64,000 nt of DNA from Paucimonas sp. (lineage in GTDB: Bacteria; Pseudomonadota; Gammaproteobacteria; Pseudomonadales; Pseudomonadaceae): assembly GCA_031253995.1 (NCBI GenBank), contig JAIRVG010000065.1, positions 124,001-188,000 on the forward strand. Direction: 5' to 3'. The translations under genes were made by a program, and so were the position numbers. The first letter of the stretch is position 1. Each line of letters begins with the position of its first letter. A model generated the notes under the pieces. That model saw only the letters and a program-made list of their open reading frames with translations, searched no databases and had not been told where the DNA came from. Of the stretch, positions 39,871 through 48,536 are shown one piece after another.

Positions 39871-42800
39871 ATGGGTTTCAACCTTTCCGCCTGGGCCCTG
39901 CGCAACCGGTCGATCGTGCTGTTCCTGATGCTCCTGCTGGCAATTGTCGGGGCCTTGTCCTACACCAAGCTCGGACAGAGCGAGGACCCGCCCTTCACCT
40001 TCAAGGCCATGGTCATCCGCACTTTGTGGCCCGGCGCCAGTGCCGAGGAAGTGTCGCGCCAGGTCACCGAGCGCATCGAGAAGAAGCTGATGGAGACCGG
40101 CGAGTACGAGAAGATCGTCTCGTTCTCCCGTCCCGGTGAGTCCCAGGTCACCTTCATGGCCCGCGACTCCATGCACTCGGCGGACATCCCCGAGCTGTGG
40201 TACCAGATCCGCAAGAAGACCGCGGACATCCGCCACACCCTGCCGCCGGGCATCCAGGGGCCGTTCTTCAACGACGAGTTCGGCACCACCTTCGGCAATA
40301 TCTACGCGCTGACCGGCCAGGGCTTCGACTACGCCGTGCTCAAGGACTACGCCGACCGCGTGCAGATCCAGCTGCAGCGGGTCAAGGACGTGGGCAAGGT
40401 CGAGCTGCTGGGCCTGCAGGACGAGAAGATCTGGATCGAGCTGTCCAACACCAAGCTGTCCACCCTCGGCCTGCCGCTGGAAGCGGTGCAGAAGGCCCTT
40501 GAGGAACAGAACGCGGTCAGCACCGCGGGCTTCTTCGAGACCCCCACCGAGCGCCTGCAACTGCGGGTCACCGGGCGTTTCGACAGTGTCGAGCAGATCG
40601 AGCAGTTCCCCATCCGCGTCGGCGAGCGCACCTTCCGCATCGGCGACGTGGCCCAGGTCCATCGCGGCTTCAACGATCCGCCCGCGCCACGCATGCGTTT
40701 CATGGGCGACGACGCCATTGGCCTCGCGGTGTCGATGAAGGCCGGAGGCGACATCCTGGTCCTCGGCAAGGCCCTGGAAGCCGAGTTCGCCCGCATCGCC
40801 GACAACCTGCCGGCGGGCATGGAACTGCGCAAGGTCTCTGACCAGCCGGCGGCGGTGAAGACCGGTGTCGGCGAGTTCGTCCGGGTGCTGGTGGAGGCGC
40901 TGGCGATCGTGTTGCTGGTGAGTTTCTTCTCCCTCGGCATGCGCACCGGCCTGGTGGTGGCCCTGGCCATTCCGTTGGTGCTGGCGATGACCTTCGCCAC
41001 CATGTACTACCTGGGCATCGGCCTGCACAAGATCTCCCTCGGCGCGCTGGTGCTGGCGCTGGGGCTGCTGGTGGACGACGCGATCATTGCCGTGGAGATG
41101 ATGGCGATAAAGATGGAACAGGGTTTCGACCGCCTCAAGGCGGCCAGCTACGCCTGGACCAGCACCGCGTTCCCGATGCTTACCGGCACCCTGATCACCG
41201 CGGCGGGCTTCCTGCCCATCGCCACCGCGCAGTCCGGCACTGGCGAGTACACCCGCTCGATCTTCCAGGTGGTGACCATCGCCCTGCTGGCCTCCTGGGT
41301 CGCGGCGGTGGTGTTCGTGCCGTACCTGGGCGAGCGCCTGCTGCCGGACCTGGCCAAGCTGCACGCGAAGAAGCACGGCACCACCGATGACGGCGAGACC
41401 GACCCCTACGGCACGCCGTTCTACCAGCGCGTGCGCCGGGTGGTGGGCTGGTGCGTGCAGCGGCGCAAGACGGTGATCGTGGCCACCGTGGCCCTGTTCG
41501 TCGCCAGCGTGATGAGCTTCCGCTTCGTCGAGCAACAGTTCTTCCCGGCCTCCGGGCGCCTGGAACTGATGGTCGACCTCAAGCTGGCCGAAGGCGCATC
41601 CCTGAGCAACACCGCGGAACAGGTCAAGCGCCTGGAAGAGATGCTCAAGCAGAAGGAGGGCATCGACAACTATGTGGCCTATGTCGGCACCGGCTCGCCG
41701 CGCTTCTACCTGCCGCTGGACCAGCAACTGCCGGCGGCCAGCTTCGCCCAGTTCGTGGTGCTGGCCAAGACCATCGAGGACCGCGAGGCCCTGCGCACCT
41801 GGCTGATCGATACCCTGAACGAGCAGTTCCCCGACCTGCGCTCGCGGGTCACCCGCCTGGAAAACGGCCCGCCCGTGGGCTATCCGGTGCAGTTCCGCGT
41901 TACCGGCGAGCACATCGAGGAAGTCCGTGCCCTGGCGCGCAAGGTGGCGGCCAAGGTGCGCGAGAACCCCCATGTAGCCAACGTCCACCTGGACTGGGAA
42001 GAGCCGAGCAAGGTGGTCTACCTGAATATCGACCAGGACCGTGCCCGCGCCCTCGGCGTCAGCACTGCCGCGCTGTCGAGCTTCCTGCAAAGCTCGCTGA
42101 CCGGCAGCAGCGTCAGCCAGTACCGCGAGGACAACGAGCTGATCGAGATCCTCCTGCGCGGCACGGCCCGTGAGCGTACCGAGCTGGACCACCTGGCCAG
42201 CCTCTCGGTGCCCACCGACAACGGTCGCAGCATCGCCCTGTCGCAGGTGGCGACCCTGGAGTACGGTTTCGAGGAAGGCATCATCTGGCACCGCAACCGC
42301 CTGCCCAACGTCACCGTGCGTGCGGATATCTACGGCAAGGACCAGCCGGCGACACTGGTCAAGCAGATCCTGCCGACCCTGGACCCGGTGCGCGCGGAGT
42401 TGCCGGACGGCTACCTGCTGGAAGTCGGCGGTACGGTGGAGGATTCGACCCGCGGGCAGAACTCGGTGAACGCCGGCGTGCCGCTGTTCATCGTGGTGGT
42501 GCTGACCCTGCTGATGCTGCAATTGCGCAGCTTCTCGCGCATGGCCATGGTGTTCCTCACCGCGCCGCTGGGGCTGATCGGGGTGGTGCTGTTCCTGATG
42601 GTGTTCCGTCAGCCGTTCGGCTTCGTCGCCATGCTCGGGACCATCGCCCTGTCGGGGATGATCATGCGCAACTCGGTGATCCTGGTGGACCAGATCGAGC
42701 AGGACATCGCGGCAGGCCTGGGCCGCTGGCAGGCGATCATCGAGGCGACGGTGCGGCGCTTCCGGCCCATCGTGCTGACCGCGCTGGCGGCGGTGCTGGC

Positions 42801-42942
42801 GATGATCCCGTTGTCGCGCAGTGTGTTCTTCGGGCCAATGGCGGTGGCCATCATGGGCGGGTTGATCGTGGCGACGGCCTTGACCTTGCTGTTCCTGCCG
42901 GCGTTGTACGCGGCGTGGTTCAGGGTCAGGAAAGAGGAATAG
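39871..42942 (+). CDS. mexK: RND multidrug efflux pump, MexK-like
   Basis: 1023 aa, twelve transmembrane helices with two large periplasmic loops. N-terminal FNLSAWALRNRSIVLFLMLL, proton-relay Asp residues in TM4 (ALGLLVDDAIIAVEMM), and GTIALSGMIMRNSVILVDQI in TM11 are standard HAE1/RND features. Uses proton influx to expel drugs and biocides with the MexJ-like adaptor. A TetR gene 5 kb to the left may be its displaced repressor. Confidence 0.85.
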   Translation: MGFNLSAWALRNRSIVLFLMLLLAIVGALSYTKLGQSEDPPFTFKAMVIRTLWPGASAEEVSRQVTERIEKKLMETGEYEKIVSFSRPGESQVTFMARDSMHSADIPELWYQIRKKTADIRHTLPPGIQGPFFNDEFGTTFGNIYALTGQGFDYAVLKDYADRVQIQLQRVKDVGKVELLGLQDEKIWIELSNTKLSTLGLPLEAVQKALEEQNAVSTAGFFETPTERLQLRVTGRFDSVEQIEQFPIRVGERTFRIGDVAQVHRGFNDPPAPRMRFMGDDAIGLAVSMKAGGDILVLGKALEAEFARIADNLPAGMELRKVSDQPAAVKTGVGEFVRVLVEALAIVLLVSFFSLGMRTGLVVALAIPLVLAMTFATMYYLGIGLHKISLGALVLALGLLVDDAIIAVEMMAIKMEQGFDRLKAASYAWTSTAFPMLTGTLITAAGFLPIATAQSGTGEYTRSIFQVVTIALLASWVAAVVFVPYLGERLLPDLAKLHAKKHGTTDDGETDPYGTPFYQRVRRVVGWCVQRRKTVIVATVALFVASVMSFRFVEQQFFPASGRLELMVDLKLAEGASLSNTAEQVKRLEEMLKQKEGIDNYVAYVGTGSPRFYLPLDQQLPAASFAQFVVLAKTIEDREALRTWLIDTLNEQFPDLRSRVTRLENGPPVGYPVQFRVTGEHIEEVRALARKVAAKVRENPHVANVHLDWEEPSKVVYLNIDQDRARALGVSTAALSSFLQSSLTGSSVSQYREDNELIEILLRGTARERTELDHLASLSVPTDNGRSIALSQVATLEYGFEEGIIWHRNRLPNVTVRADIYGKDQPATLVKQILPTLDPVRAELPDGYLLEVGGTVEDSTRGQNSVNAGVPLFIVVVLTLLMLQLRSFSRMAMVFLTAPLGLIGVVLFLMVFRQPFGFVAMLGTIALSGMIMRNSVILVDQIEQDIAAGLGRWQAIIEATVRRFRPIVLTALAAVLAMIPLSRSVFFGPMAVAIMGGLIVATALTLLFLPALYAAWFRVRKEE

Positions 42943-42954
42943 GCGGGGGGAGGG

Positions 42955-43085
42955 CTTCAAGCTTCAAGCTGCAAGAAAAAGCGTGGTGCTCTGACTTGCA
43001 GCTCAAGGTTTGAGGTCTTCAAAGATGCTCAAAGCGCCATGCTTTTCCTTATGGCTTGCAGCTTGAAGCTTGTAGCTCAAAGAAA
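42955..43085. repeat. Inverted repeat of the CAAGCTGCAAG family, copy 3 (double-length)
   Basis: GCTTCAAGCTTCAAGCTGCA on the left, TTGCAGCTTGAAGCTTGTAG on the right, with internal partial copies (CTTGCAGCTCAAGGTTTGAG). Fills the space between the mexK and DUF4197 stop codons; convergent genes, so it may also insulate the two transcripts. Confidence 0.75.
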
Positions 43086-43087
43086 GG

Positions 43088-43777
43088 TCAGAGCGCGCCG
43101 AACACCTTCTTGGCCAGGCTGGTTGCCGCCGCCGCCGGGTTCTCGCGGATGCTGGCTTCCTGCTTGCCGATCATCTCGAACAGGCCATTGAGCGCCTGCT
43201 CGGTCACGTAGCCTTCGAGATTCGAGCTTTTCGCATCGACCAGGCCAAAGGTCGCGGCCTGGCCGGCGAACTGGTTGTACTTCTGGGCCAGGCCGACCTT
43301 GTCGGTGGCGTTCTTGACGATGGGCAGGAATTTCTCGCGGATCTGCTCGCGGCTGGTCTTGCTCAGGTACTGGGTCGCGGAATCATTGCCGCCAGCGAGA
43401 ATGCCCTTGGCGTCATCCACGGTCATTTTCTTCACCGCGTCCAGCAGCAGGGCCTGGGCTTGTGGCACGGCGGCTTCGGCGGCCTTGTTCATGCTGGTTT
43501 CCAGTTCTTCGACCTGTTCGCCCATGCCGAACTGCTTCATCTTCTTCGCCGCCTTGCCGAGCTTGCCCGGCAGCTCGATGCGCACATCCGGGTTGTTGCT
43601 GAAGCCGCCCGGCGTACCCAGTTGCTTGACGGCAATCTGCGCGCCCTGGCTGAGGGCATCCTTCAGGCCGCCGGAGGCGTCTTTCTGCGACAGGTCGCCG
43701 AGCGACAGGGCCATGGCGCTGGCGGAGAGCAGCAGGCCGGCGCACAGGCCGGTCAGGGTAAGGGTACGACGGAGCAT
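43088..43777 (-). CDS. DUF4197 periplasmic protein
   Basis: 229 aa. Cleavable signal peptide (TLTLTGLCAGLLLSASAMAL), then an all-helical domain typical of DUF4197: GGLKDALSQGAQIAVKQLGT, ELPGKLGKAAKKMKQFGMG, and a C-terminal FEMIGKQEASIRENPAAAAT. Function unknown. The ATG at 43777 has AAGGAAA upstream. Downstream of the YbaY-like gene, 37 bases apart. Confidence 0.88.
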   Translation of the reverse strand: MLRRTLTLTGLCAGLLLSASAMALSLGDLSQKDASGGLKDALSQGAQIAVKQLGTPGGFSNNPDVRIELPGKLGKAAKKMKQFGMGEQVEELETSMNKAAEAAVPQAQALLLDAVKKMTVDDAKGILAGGNDSATQYLSKTSREQIREKFLPIVKNATDKVGLAQKYNQFAGQAATFGLVDAKSSNLEGYVTEQALNGLFEMIGKQEASIRENPAAAATSLAKKVFGAL

Positions 43778-43814
43778 GGTGGTTTCCTTGATCTGCAAAC
43801 GGGGGAACGGGAAA

Positions 43815-44213
43815 TCAGCGCACTGGATCAACCTTGATCTTCAGTGGCTGCGGGTCGCTGCCGTCGAGCATGACGCTGTGCTGCTGGGTGTTGATAAACA
43901 GCAACTTGCCATCTTCTTCGATCCGGGCGCTGACGGCGTAGCGATGACCGGGTTTTACCTGGGCAGGATCGTAGCTCAGATGGAAGGGCAGTGGCACCTG
44001 GCCCTGGATCGGACCGCTCTGTCGCGCCAGGGTAACGGCGGGGGCATCGGCCAGGGAAATGTCCTGCAGGGCGACGCTGAGGGTCGCGGTCGGTGGCAGG
44101 GCGCTGCGTTGCAGGTAGAAGACTTCGCCGTCGAGGGTGGCCTTTGACGAAGGTGCCTGGCTGGAACAGGCGGCCAGCAGCGAGGCGCAGCAAAGCATCA
44201 GGAATTTTTTCAT
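43815..44213 (-). CDS. YbaY-family lipoprotein
   Basis: 132 aa. Lipobox LLAAC (Cys16), then a YbaY (PF09619, type III secretion chaperone-like/META-related) beta domain: GEVFYLQRSALPPTATLSVA, PLPFHLSYDPAQVKPGHRYA, VSARIEEDGKLLFINTQQ. Small secreted heat-shock/HslJ-like folds are similar. Outer-membrane lipoprotein of unknown role. Leftward with DUF4197. Confidence 0.85.
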   Translation of the reverse strand: MKKFLMLCCASLLAACSSQAPSSKATLDGEVFYLQRSALPPTATLSVALQDISLADAPAVTLARQSGPIQGQVPLPFHLSYDPAQVKPGHRYAVSARIEEDGKLLFINTQQHSVMLDGSDPQPLKIKVDPVR

Positions 44214-44286
44214 GGAGTCTCCGTGACTGAGCGTCGGCGACGGGCCGACATTTCAGGACTGTAGCGGAATATTCGGTAGCCGACGT

Positions 44287-44326
44287 CCCGGCCTGCTGTA
44301 GGGAAATTCATCAGAAGCAGGCCGGG
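44287..44326 (-). terminator. Hairpin downstream of plsB
   Basis: CCCGGCCTGCT (44287-44297) pairs with AGCAGGCCGGG (44316-44326), 11-base stem with an 18-base loop, just beyond the plsB stop at 44334. No T-tract. Confidence 0.45.
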
Positions 44327-44333
44327 AATGCGG

Positions 44334-46823
44334 TCAGGCAGGGTGCTCGCTGCTGCCGTGTTCGTCGCGGTGCAGGGCCACCTGGCGGATCGACAGGCGC
44401 ACTTCGGCCGACAGCACGCGCTTGGCCGCGCCCTCGGCCAGTTCGCCGAGCTTGTCGTGGAAGCCCAGCTTGCCGGCTTCGTCCGGGCGCAGCACGCCTT
44501 GCTCCATCAGGGTCTGGATGAAGTGGCGGAACAGGCTCTTGTCGAAGAATTCCGGGGCGTTCAGGCCGTGCAGGATCGACAGGCGCTGGGCCATGACCAC
44601 GCACAGGTCTTCCAGCTCTTCGGCGCTGAGGCTGCGCTGGCCGCTGTTGAGCAGAAGCGAGGTAGCCATGTAGAAGCGCTGCAGGGTCTGGGTGATGGCC
44701 CGGGCCAGCAGGGTGAGCAGGACGAACTGCCGCGAACTCGGTGCCGGGCGCAGGTACACGCCGTTTTCCCTGCGCAGCAGGCCTTGCTCGACGAAGGCCT
44801 CCAGCCATTGGTCGATCACTGCATCCAGCTCGTCCAGCTCCCAGCGGATGAACAGCTCCGATTGCAGGTAGGGGTACAGCGCCCGGGCGTACTGCAGGAT
44901 CAGCTCGCGGCTCATCCGCGAACTGCTCTGGAAGAAGCTTGCCAGCAGGGCCGGCAGGGCGAAGATGTGCAGCACGTTGTTGCGGTAGTAGGTCATCAGG
45001 ACGGCGTTCTGCTCGTCCAGATAGAGGATGCGACCGAGGGCGTCGCGTTGCTCGGCCAGCAGGTCCATGCCACGCACGTGGTCGATCAGGGCCGCGCCAT
45101 CGCCTTCCGGCAAGGTGGTGTGGGGCGAGTAGGGCACCTGGCGCAGCAGGGCCAGGTAGAGGTCGAGGACCCGGGTCAGGGCTCGCTCGTCCAGGGCCAG
45201 GCGGCTGGTGGAGAGCAGGGCCAGGGCCACCAGGTTGACCGGGTTGATCGCCGCCGCTTCGTTGAGGTGGCGAGCGACTTTCTCACCCAGGCGCGAGGTG
45301 GTTTCGTTCAGCCAGGCCGGACGGAACTGCGGCGCCAGCTGTTGCTCGCGCCAGCCGGGTTGTTGCTGGTCGAGGAACTGGTTGAGGCGGATCGGCTCGC
45401 CGAAGTTCACCGAGACCTGGCCGAAGCGCTGCTTGAGCGCGCCCAGCACCTTGAAGATGTCGAAGATCGACTCCTTCTTCTTGCTCGCCCCGCGCAGCTC
45501 GCCGAGGTAGGTGCGGCCTTCCAGCACCCGCTCGTAGCCGATGTACACCGGGACGAAGACGATCGGCGTGCGCGACGAACGCAGGAAGCTGCGCAGGGTG
45601 ATGGCCAGCATGCCGGTCTTGGGTTGCAGCATGCGCCCGGTGCGCGAGCGCCCGCCCTCGACGAAGTACTCCACCGGGAAACCCTTGGTGAACAGGGTGT
45701 GCAGGTACTCGTTGAACACCGCGGTGTAGAGCGGGTTGCCCTTGAACGTGCGGCGCATGAAGAAGGCCCCGCCACGACGCAGCAGGCCGCCGATCACCGG
45801 CATGTTGAGGTTGATCCCGGCGGCGATGTGCGGCGGGGTCAGGCCGTTGCGGAACAGCAGGTAGGAGAGCAGCAGGTAGTCGATATGGCTGCGGTGGCAC
45901 GGCACGTAGATCACTTCGTGACCGGGGGCGATGCCCTGCACCTGCTCGATGTGGTTGACCTTGATGCCGTCGTAGATCTTGTTCCAGAACCAGCTCAGCA
46001 CCACTTCGAGGAAGCGGATGGCGGTGTAGGTGTAGTCCGAGGCGATCTCGTTGCCGTATTTCAGCGCGGTGGCCTCGGCCTTGGCCAGCGGGATCTTCTC
46101 GCGCTCGGCTTCGTCGTGGATTGCCTGGCGTACCAGCGGGTCGTGCATCAGGCCCTTGACCAGGTTGCGCCGGTGGGAGATGTCCGGGCCGATCACCGCC
46201 GACTTGAGGTTGCGGAAATGCACGCGGAGCAGGCGCTGGGCCATGCGCACGGTGCGCTCGTGGCCCTTGTTGTGCTCCACCAGCTCGCGCAGGTGGATAG
46301 GCGCGGAGAACTGCACCCGGGTCTTGCGGCCAAGGATGAGGATGGTCAGCAAGCGGCGCAGGCGCCCGGTCACTGCCCAGCTGTCGGCGAACAGCAGTTT
46401 CCAGGGGCTCGATTCACTGGCCGGCGACTGGCCCCAGAACACGCTGACCGGAATGATCTGCGCGTCCTGCTCCGGCTGCTGGCTCACCGCGCTGACCAGG
46501 CGGCCCAGGGTGGGCGGCGCGCCGCGCTTGTACTGGCGGCCGAGCCAGTCGGGCTCCGGGGTCAGGTAGAAGAATGCCGCCGGCTCCATGAGGTCGCCCA
46601 CGGCCACGGGCAATACCGGACGGGGCAGCCCCGCTTTGGTGCATTCGCGGTCGAGCACGGCCAGGTCGGTCAGCGACGGCGACTGGATCGCGTAGAACAC
46701 CGGACGGCTGCGGTCCAGGTTGAGGGTGAAGGAAGACTGGTTGATGGTCTCGGAGCGAACCCACAGGTACAACAGTCGGCGCAAGGCGCCGAAGATCAGG
46801 CGGCGCAGGGGGGAACGGGTCAT
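44334..46823 (-). CDS. plsB: Glycerol-3-phosphate acyltransferase
   Basis: 829 aa inner-membrane enzyme that puts the first acyl chain on sn-glycerol-3-phosphate in phospholipid synthesis. Catalytic HX4D motif in CHRSHIDYLLLSY, then GGAFFMRRTFKG and the FVEGGRSRTGRML block, then IVFVPVYIGYERV. Start at 46823 (Met-Thr-Arg-Ser) gives the normal family length; upstream Met codons would only add a non-family tail. Divergent from the cold-shock gene. Confidence 0.96.
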   Translation of the reverse strand: MTRSPLRRLIFGALRRLLYLWVRSETINQSSFTLNLDRSRPVFYAIQSPSLTDLAVLDRECTKAGLPRPVLPVAVGDLMEPAAFFYLTPEPDWLGRQYKRGAPPTLGRLVSAVSQQPEQDAQIIPVSVFWGQSPASESSPWKLLFADSWAVTGRLRRLLTILILGRKTRVQFSAPIHLRELVEHNKGHERTVRMAQRLLRVHFRNLKSAVIGPDISHRRNLVKGLMHDPLVRQAIHDEAEREKIPLAKAEATALKYGNEIASDYTYTAIRFLEVVLSWFWNKIYDGIKVNHIEQVQGIAPGHEVIYVPCHRSHIDYLLLSYLLFRNGLTPPHIAAGINLNMPVIGGLLRRGGAFFMRRTFKGNPLYTAVFNEYLHTLFTKGFPVEYFVEGGRSRTGRMLQPKTGMLAITLRSFLRSSRTPIVFVPVYIGYERVLEGRTYLGELRGASKKKESIFDIFKVLGALKQRFGQVSVNFGEPIRLNQFLDQQQPGWREQQLAPQFRPAWLNETTSRLGEKVARHLNEAAAINPVNLVALALLSTSRLALDERALTRVLDLYLALLRQVPYSPHTTLPEGDGAALIDHVRGMDLLAEQRDALGRILYLDEQNAVLMTYYRNNVLHIFALPALLASFFQSSSRMSRELILQYARALYPYLQSELFIRWELDELDAVIDQWLEAFVEQGLLRRENGVYLRPAPSSRQFVLLTLLARAITQTLQRFYMATSLLLNSGQRSLSAEELEDLCVVMAQRLSILHGLNAPEFFDKSLFRHFIQTLMEQGVLRPDEAGKLGFHDKLGELAEGAAKRVLSAEVRLSIRQVALHRDEHGSSEHPA

Positions 46824-46936
46824 ACGGTGTGTGCTCTGGAAAATGGGACGCAAGTACAGACAACGGGCAAGTGTGCCGTATCCGCGCAAGTTCAGCAAAA
46901 ACCGGCCTGGTCATGAAATTTAATTTATGTCTGTCT

Positions 46937-46942
46937 TATACT
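46937..46942 (+). promoter_or_regulatory. Possible -10 box of the cold-shock gene
   Basis: TATACT about 100 bases upstream of the start; this would give a long 5' leader, common for csp mRNAs. No convincing -35 box. Confidence 0.35.
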
Positions 46943-47042
46943 CGGTCCGCCCCTTGCAGGGTTTTTCAGCAAGCGGCGTAGGCAGGAGCGAAAATCTCCC
47001 GCAGACAAGGCGAGTCCAAAATAAAAATCCGGAGTGTTACAG

Positions 47043-47252
47043 ATGTCGTCTCGTGAGACTGGAAGTGTGAAATGGTTCAATGACGCCAAGGGCTATGGCT
47101 TCATTCAACGTGAAGGCGGGGCGGACGTTTTCGTTCACTACCGTGCGATTCGTGGCGAGGGTCACCGCACCCTGCTCGAAGGGCAACAGGTTGAATACAG
47201 CCTGACCCAGGGCCAGAAAGGCCTGCAGGCCGAGGATGTAGTGGGACTTTAA
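47043..47252 (+). CDS. Cold-shock domain protein
   Basis: 69 aa CSD. RNA-binding motifs RNP1 (KGYGFIQ) and RNP2 (VFVHYRAI) are intact; GSVKWFNDAKGYGFI is the family N-terminus. RNA chaperone; whether cold-induced cannot be told. The gene order csp-hypothetical-rlmA-dapE-ndvB matches PA1159-PA1163 from memory. Start at 47043 follows GGAG. Confidence 0.93.
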   Translation: MSSRETGSVKWFNDAKGYGFIQREGGADVFVHYRAIRGEGHRTLLEGQQVEYSLTQGQKGLQAEDVVGL

Positions 47253-47258
47253 GCGGTC

Positions 47259-47317
47259 AGCTACAAGCCACAAGCTGCAAGCTGATCGTGCCCGTCTTGC
47301 AGCTTGCAGCTTGAAAG
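47259..47317. repeat. Inverted repeat of the CAAGCTGCAAG family, copy 4
   Basis: Left arm AGCTACAAGCCACAAGCTGC, right arm CTTGCAGCTTGCAGCTTG. Lies between the convergent csp and hypothetical gene stops. Shortest of the four copies. Confidence 0.7.
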
Positions 47318-47327
47318 CACCAGCGGT

Positions 47328-47705
47328 TCAGCTGGTGCGCCAGGTGATTTCCTCTTCGCCGTCGGCGCTGATGCGGATCCAGCGGTCGGCGTCTTCTTCC
47401 CCTTCTTCCTCGACCCAGCTACCCGGTGCGCAACGTACTTCGACGTTGAGCGCGGCATGGGCGGCGCGGGCACAGGCGATGTCGTCTTCCCACGGGGTCT
47501 TGTCACTTTCCAGGTAGAGACTGTTCCATTTTCCTACGGCCTTGGGCAGCCAGGTAACAGGAATGTCACCGGCGGTACATTTGAAGGTCTGGCCTTTCTG
47601 CTTCCACTCGCTGCAAGGACCGAGGGCGGCCTCCAGCCAGGCGGCGATCTGCTTGTGGTCGACCTCGGCGTCCTTCAGGTAGATCTCGATATCGGGTTGG
47701 CGCAT
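47328..47705 (-). CDS. Conserved small acidic protein
   Basis: 125 aa, no signal, three Cys, Trp-rich. Sequence has EIYLKDAEVDHKQIAAWLEA, VTWLPKAVGKWNSLYLESDK and a Glu-rich tail (WVEEEGEEDADRW). Not recognised; from memory the PA1160 position in P. aeruginosa holds a homologue. Next to rlmA (18-base gap), likely co-transcribed. Confidence 0.7.
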   Translation of the reverse strand: MRQPDIEIYLKDAEVDHKQIAAWLEAALGPCSEWKQKGQTFKCTAGDIPVTWLPKAVGKWNSLYLESDKTPWEDDIACARAAHAALNVEVRCAPGSWVEEEGEEDADRWIRISADGEEEITWRTS

Positions 47706-47723
47706 GGGAGTTCTCCGGGCCGC

Positions 47724-48536
47724 TCAGGGCTGCAGGACAAAATAGTCGTAACGCATCGACACCGTCACTTCGAACGGCGCCGCCTGGTCGATCACCGCGG
47801 CGCGGCGCTCGGCGCTGGCGCGCCAGCCGTGGGGCGTCATCGCCAGCAGGTTGGCGCGGTCGGCAGGGGCCGTCAGGGTCAGGCGGAATTCGAGGATTTC
47901 GCTGTGGGCGTGGGCCATGTCCGCCGGGACCAGGGCCAGGTGCTTGTCGTCGCTGTAGTCGCGGACCTCGTCGTAGAGCTTCTCGCGCAGCTCCATCAGG
48001 TGACCGCTGGTGGGACCGACGCGCATCAGGCCGCCGCCGGGGCTGAGCAGGCGACGGGCCTCCTGCCAGTCCAGCGGGCTGAACACGCTGGCGATGAACT
48101 GGCAACTGGCGTCGGCCAGCGGCACGCGGGCCATGCTCGCCACCAGCCAGGTCAGTTGCGGGCTGCGCTTGCAGGCGCGCTTTACCGCCTCGCGGGAGAT
48201 GTCCAGGGCATAGCCGTCGGCATCCGGCAGGGCGTCGGCGAGCTGCGCGGTGTAGTAGCCCTCGCCGCAACCGATGTCCACCCAGCGTGCCGGCGCGCGC
48301 TCGGCGGCCAGGGCGGCCAGGCGCGCGGCCACCGGGGCGTAGTGGCCGGCGTTGAGGAAGTCACGGCGGGCTTCGACCATGGCCTGGTTGTCGCCAGGGT
48401 CGCGGCTGTTCTTGTGCTGCACCGGCAACAGGTTCAGGTAGCCCTGGCGGGCACGGTCGAAACGGTGGTTGGCGGGGCAGCCGACACCGTTGTCGAGGGC
48501 GCGCAGGGGTTCCCGGCAGATGGGGCAGGTGAGCAT
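47724..48536 (-). CDS. rlmA: 23S rRNA (guanine-745-N1)-methyltransferase
   Basis: 270 aa. N-terminal zinc-binding motif (LTCPICREPLRALDNGVGCP), the AMVEARRDFLNAGHYAP segment, then a class I SAM domain with VDIGCGEGYYTAQL and ASVFSPLDWQEARRLLSPGG. RlmA-I type, methylates G745 of 23S rRNA in Gram-negative bacteria. Its start overlaps the dapE stop by one base (TGATG), so the two are translationally coupled. Confidence 0.92.
   Translation of the reverse strand: MLTCPICREPLRALDNGVGCPANHRFDRARQGYLNLLPVQHKNSRDPGDNQAMVEARRDFLNAGHYAPVAARLAALAAERAPARWVDIGCGEGYYTAQLADALPDADGYALDISREAVKRACKRSPQLTWLVASMARVPLADASCQFIASVFSPLDWQEARRLLSPGGGLMRVGPTSGHLMELREKLYDEVRDYSDDKHLALVPADMAHAHSEILEFRLTLTAPADRANLLAMTPHGWRASAERRAAVIDQAAPFEVTVSMRYDYFVLQP

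Noticed and set aside
38755..42960. Very long open frame (1401 codons) antisense to mexJ-mexK
   Set aside because: Rich in Gln, His, Arg and Gly, no domain, entirely mirrored on two clear RND genes; typical of high-GC antisense frames.
44328..46916. 862-codon frame antisense to plsB
   Set aside because: Repetitive Gln/Val/Ala composition and no start-site context; plsB motifs are clear on the other strand.
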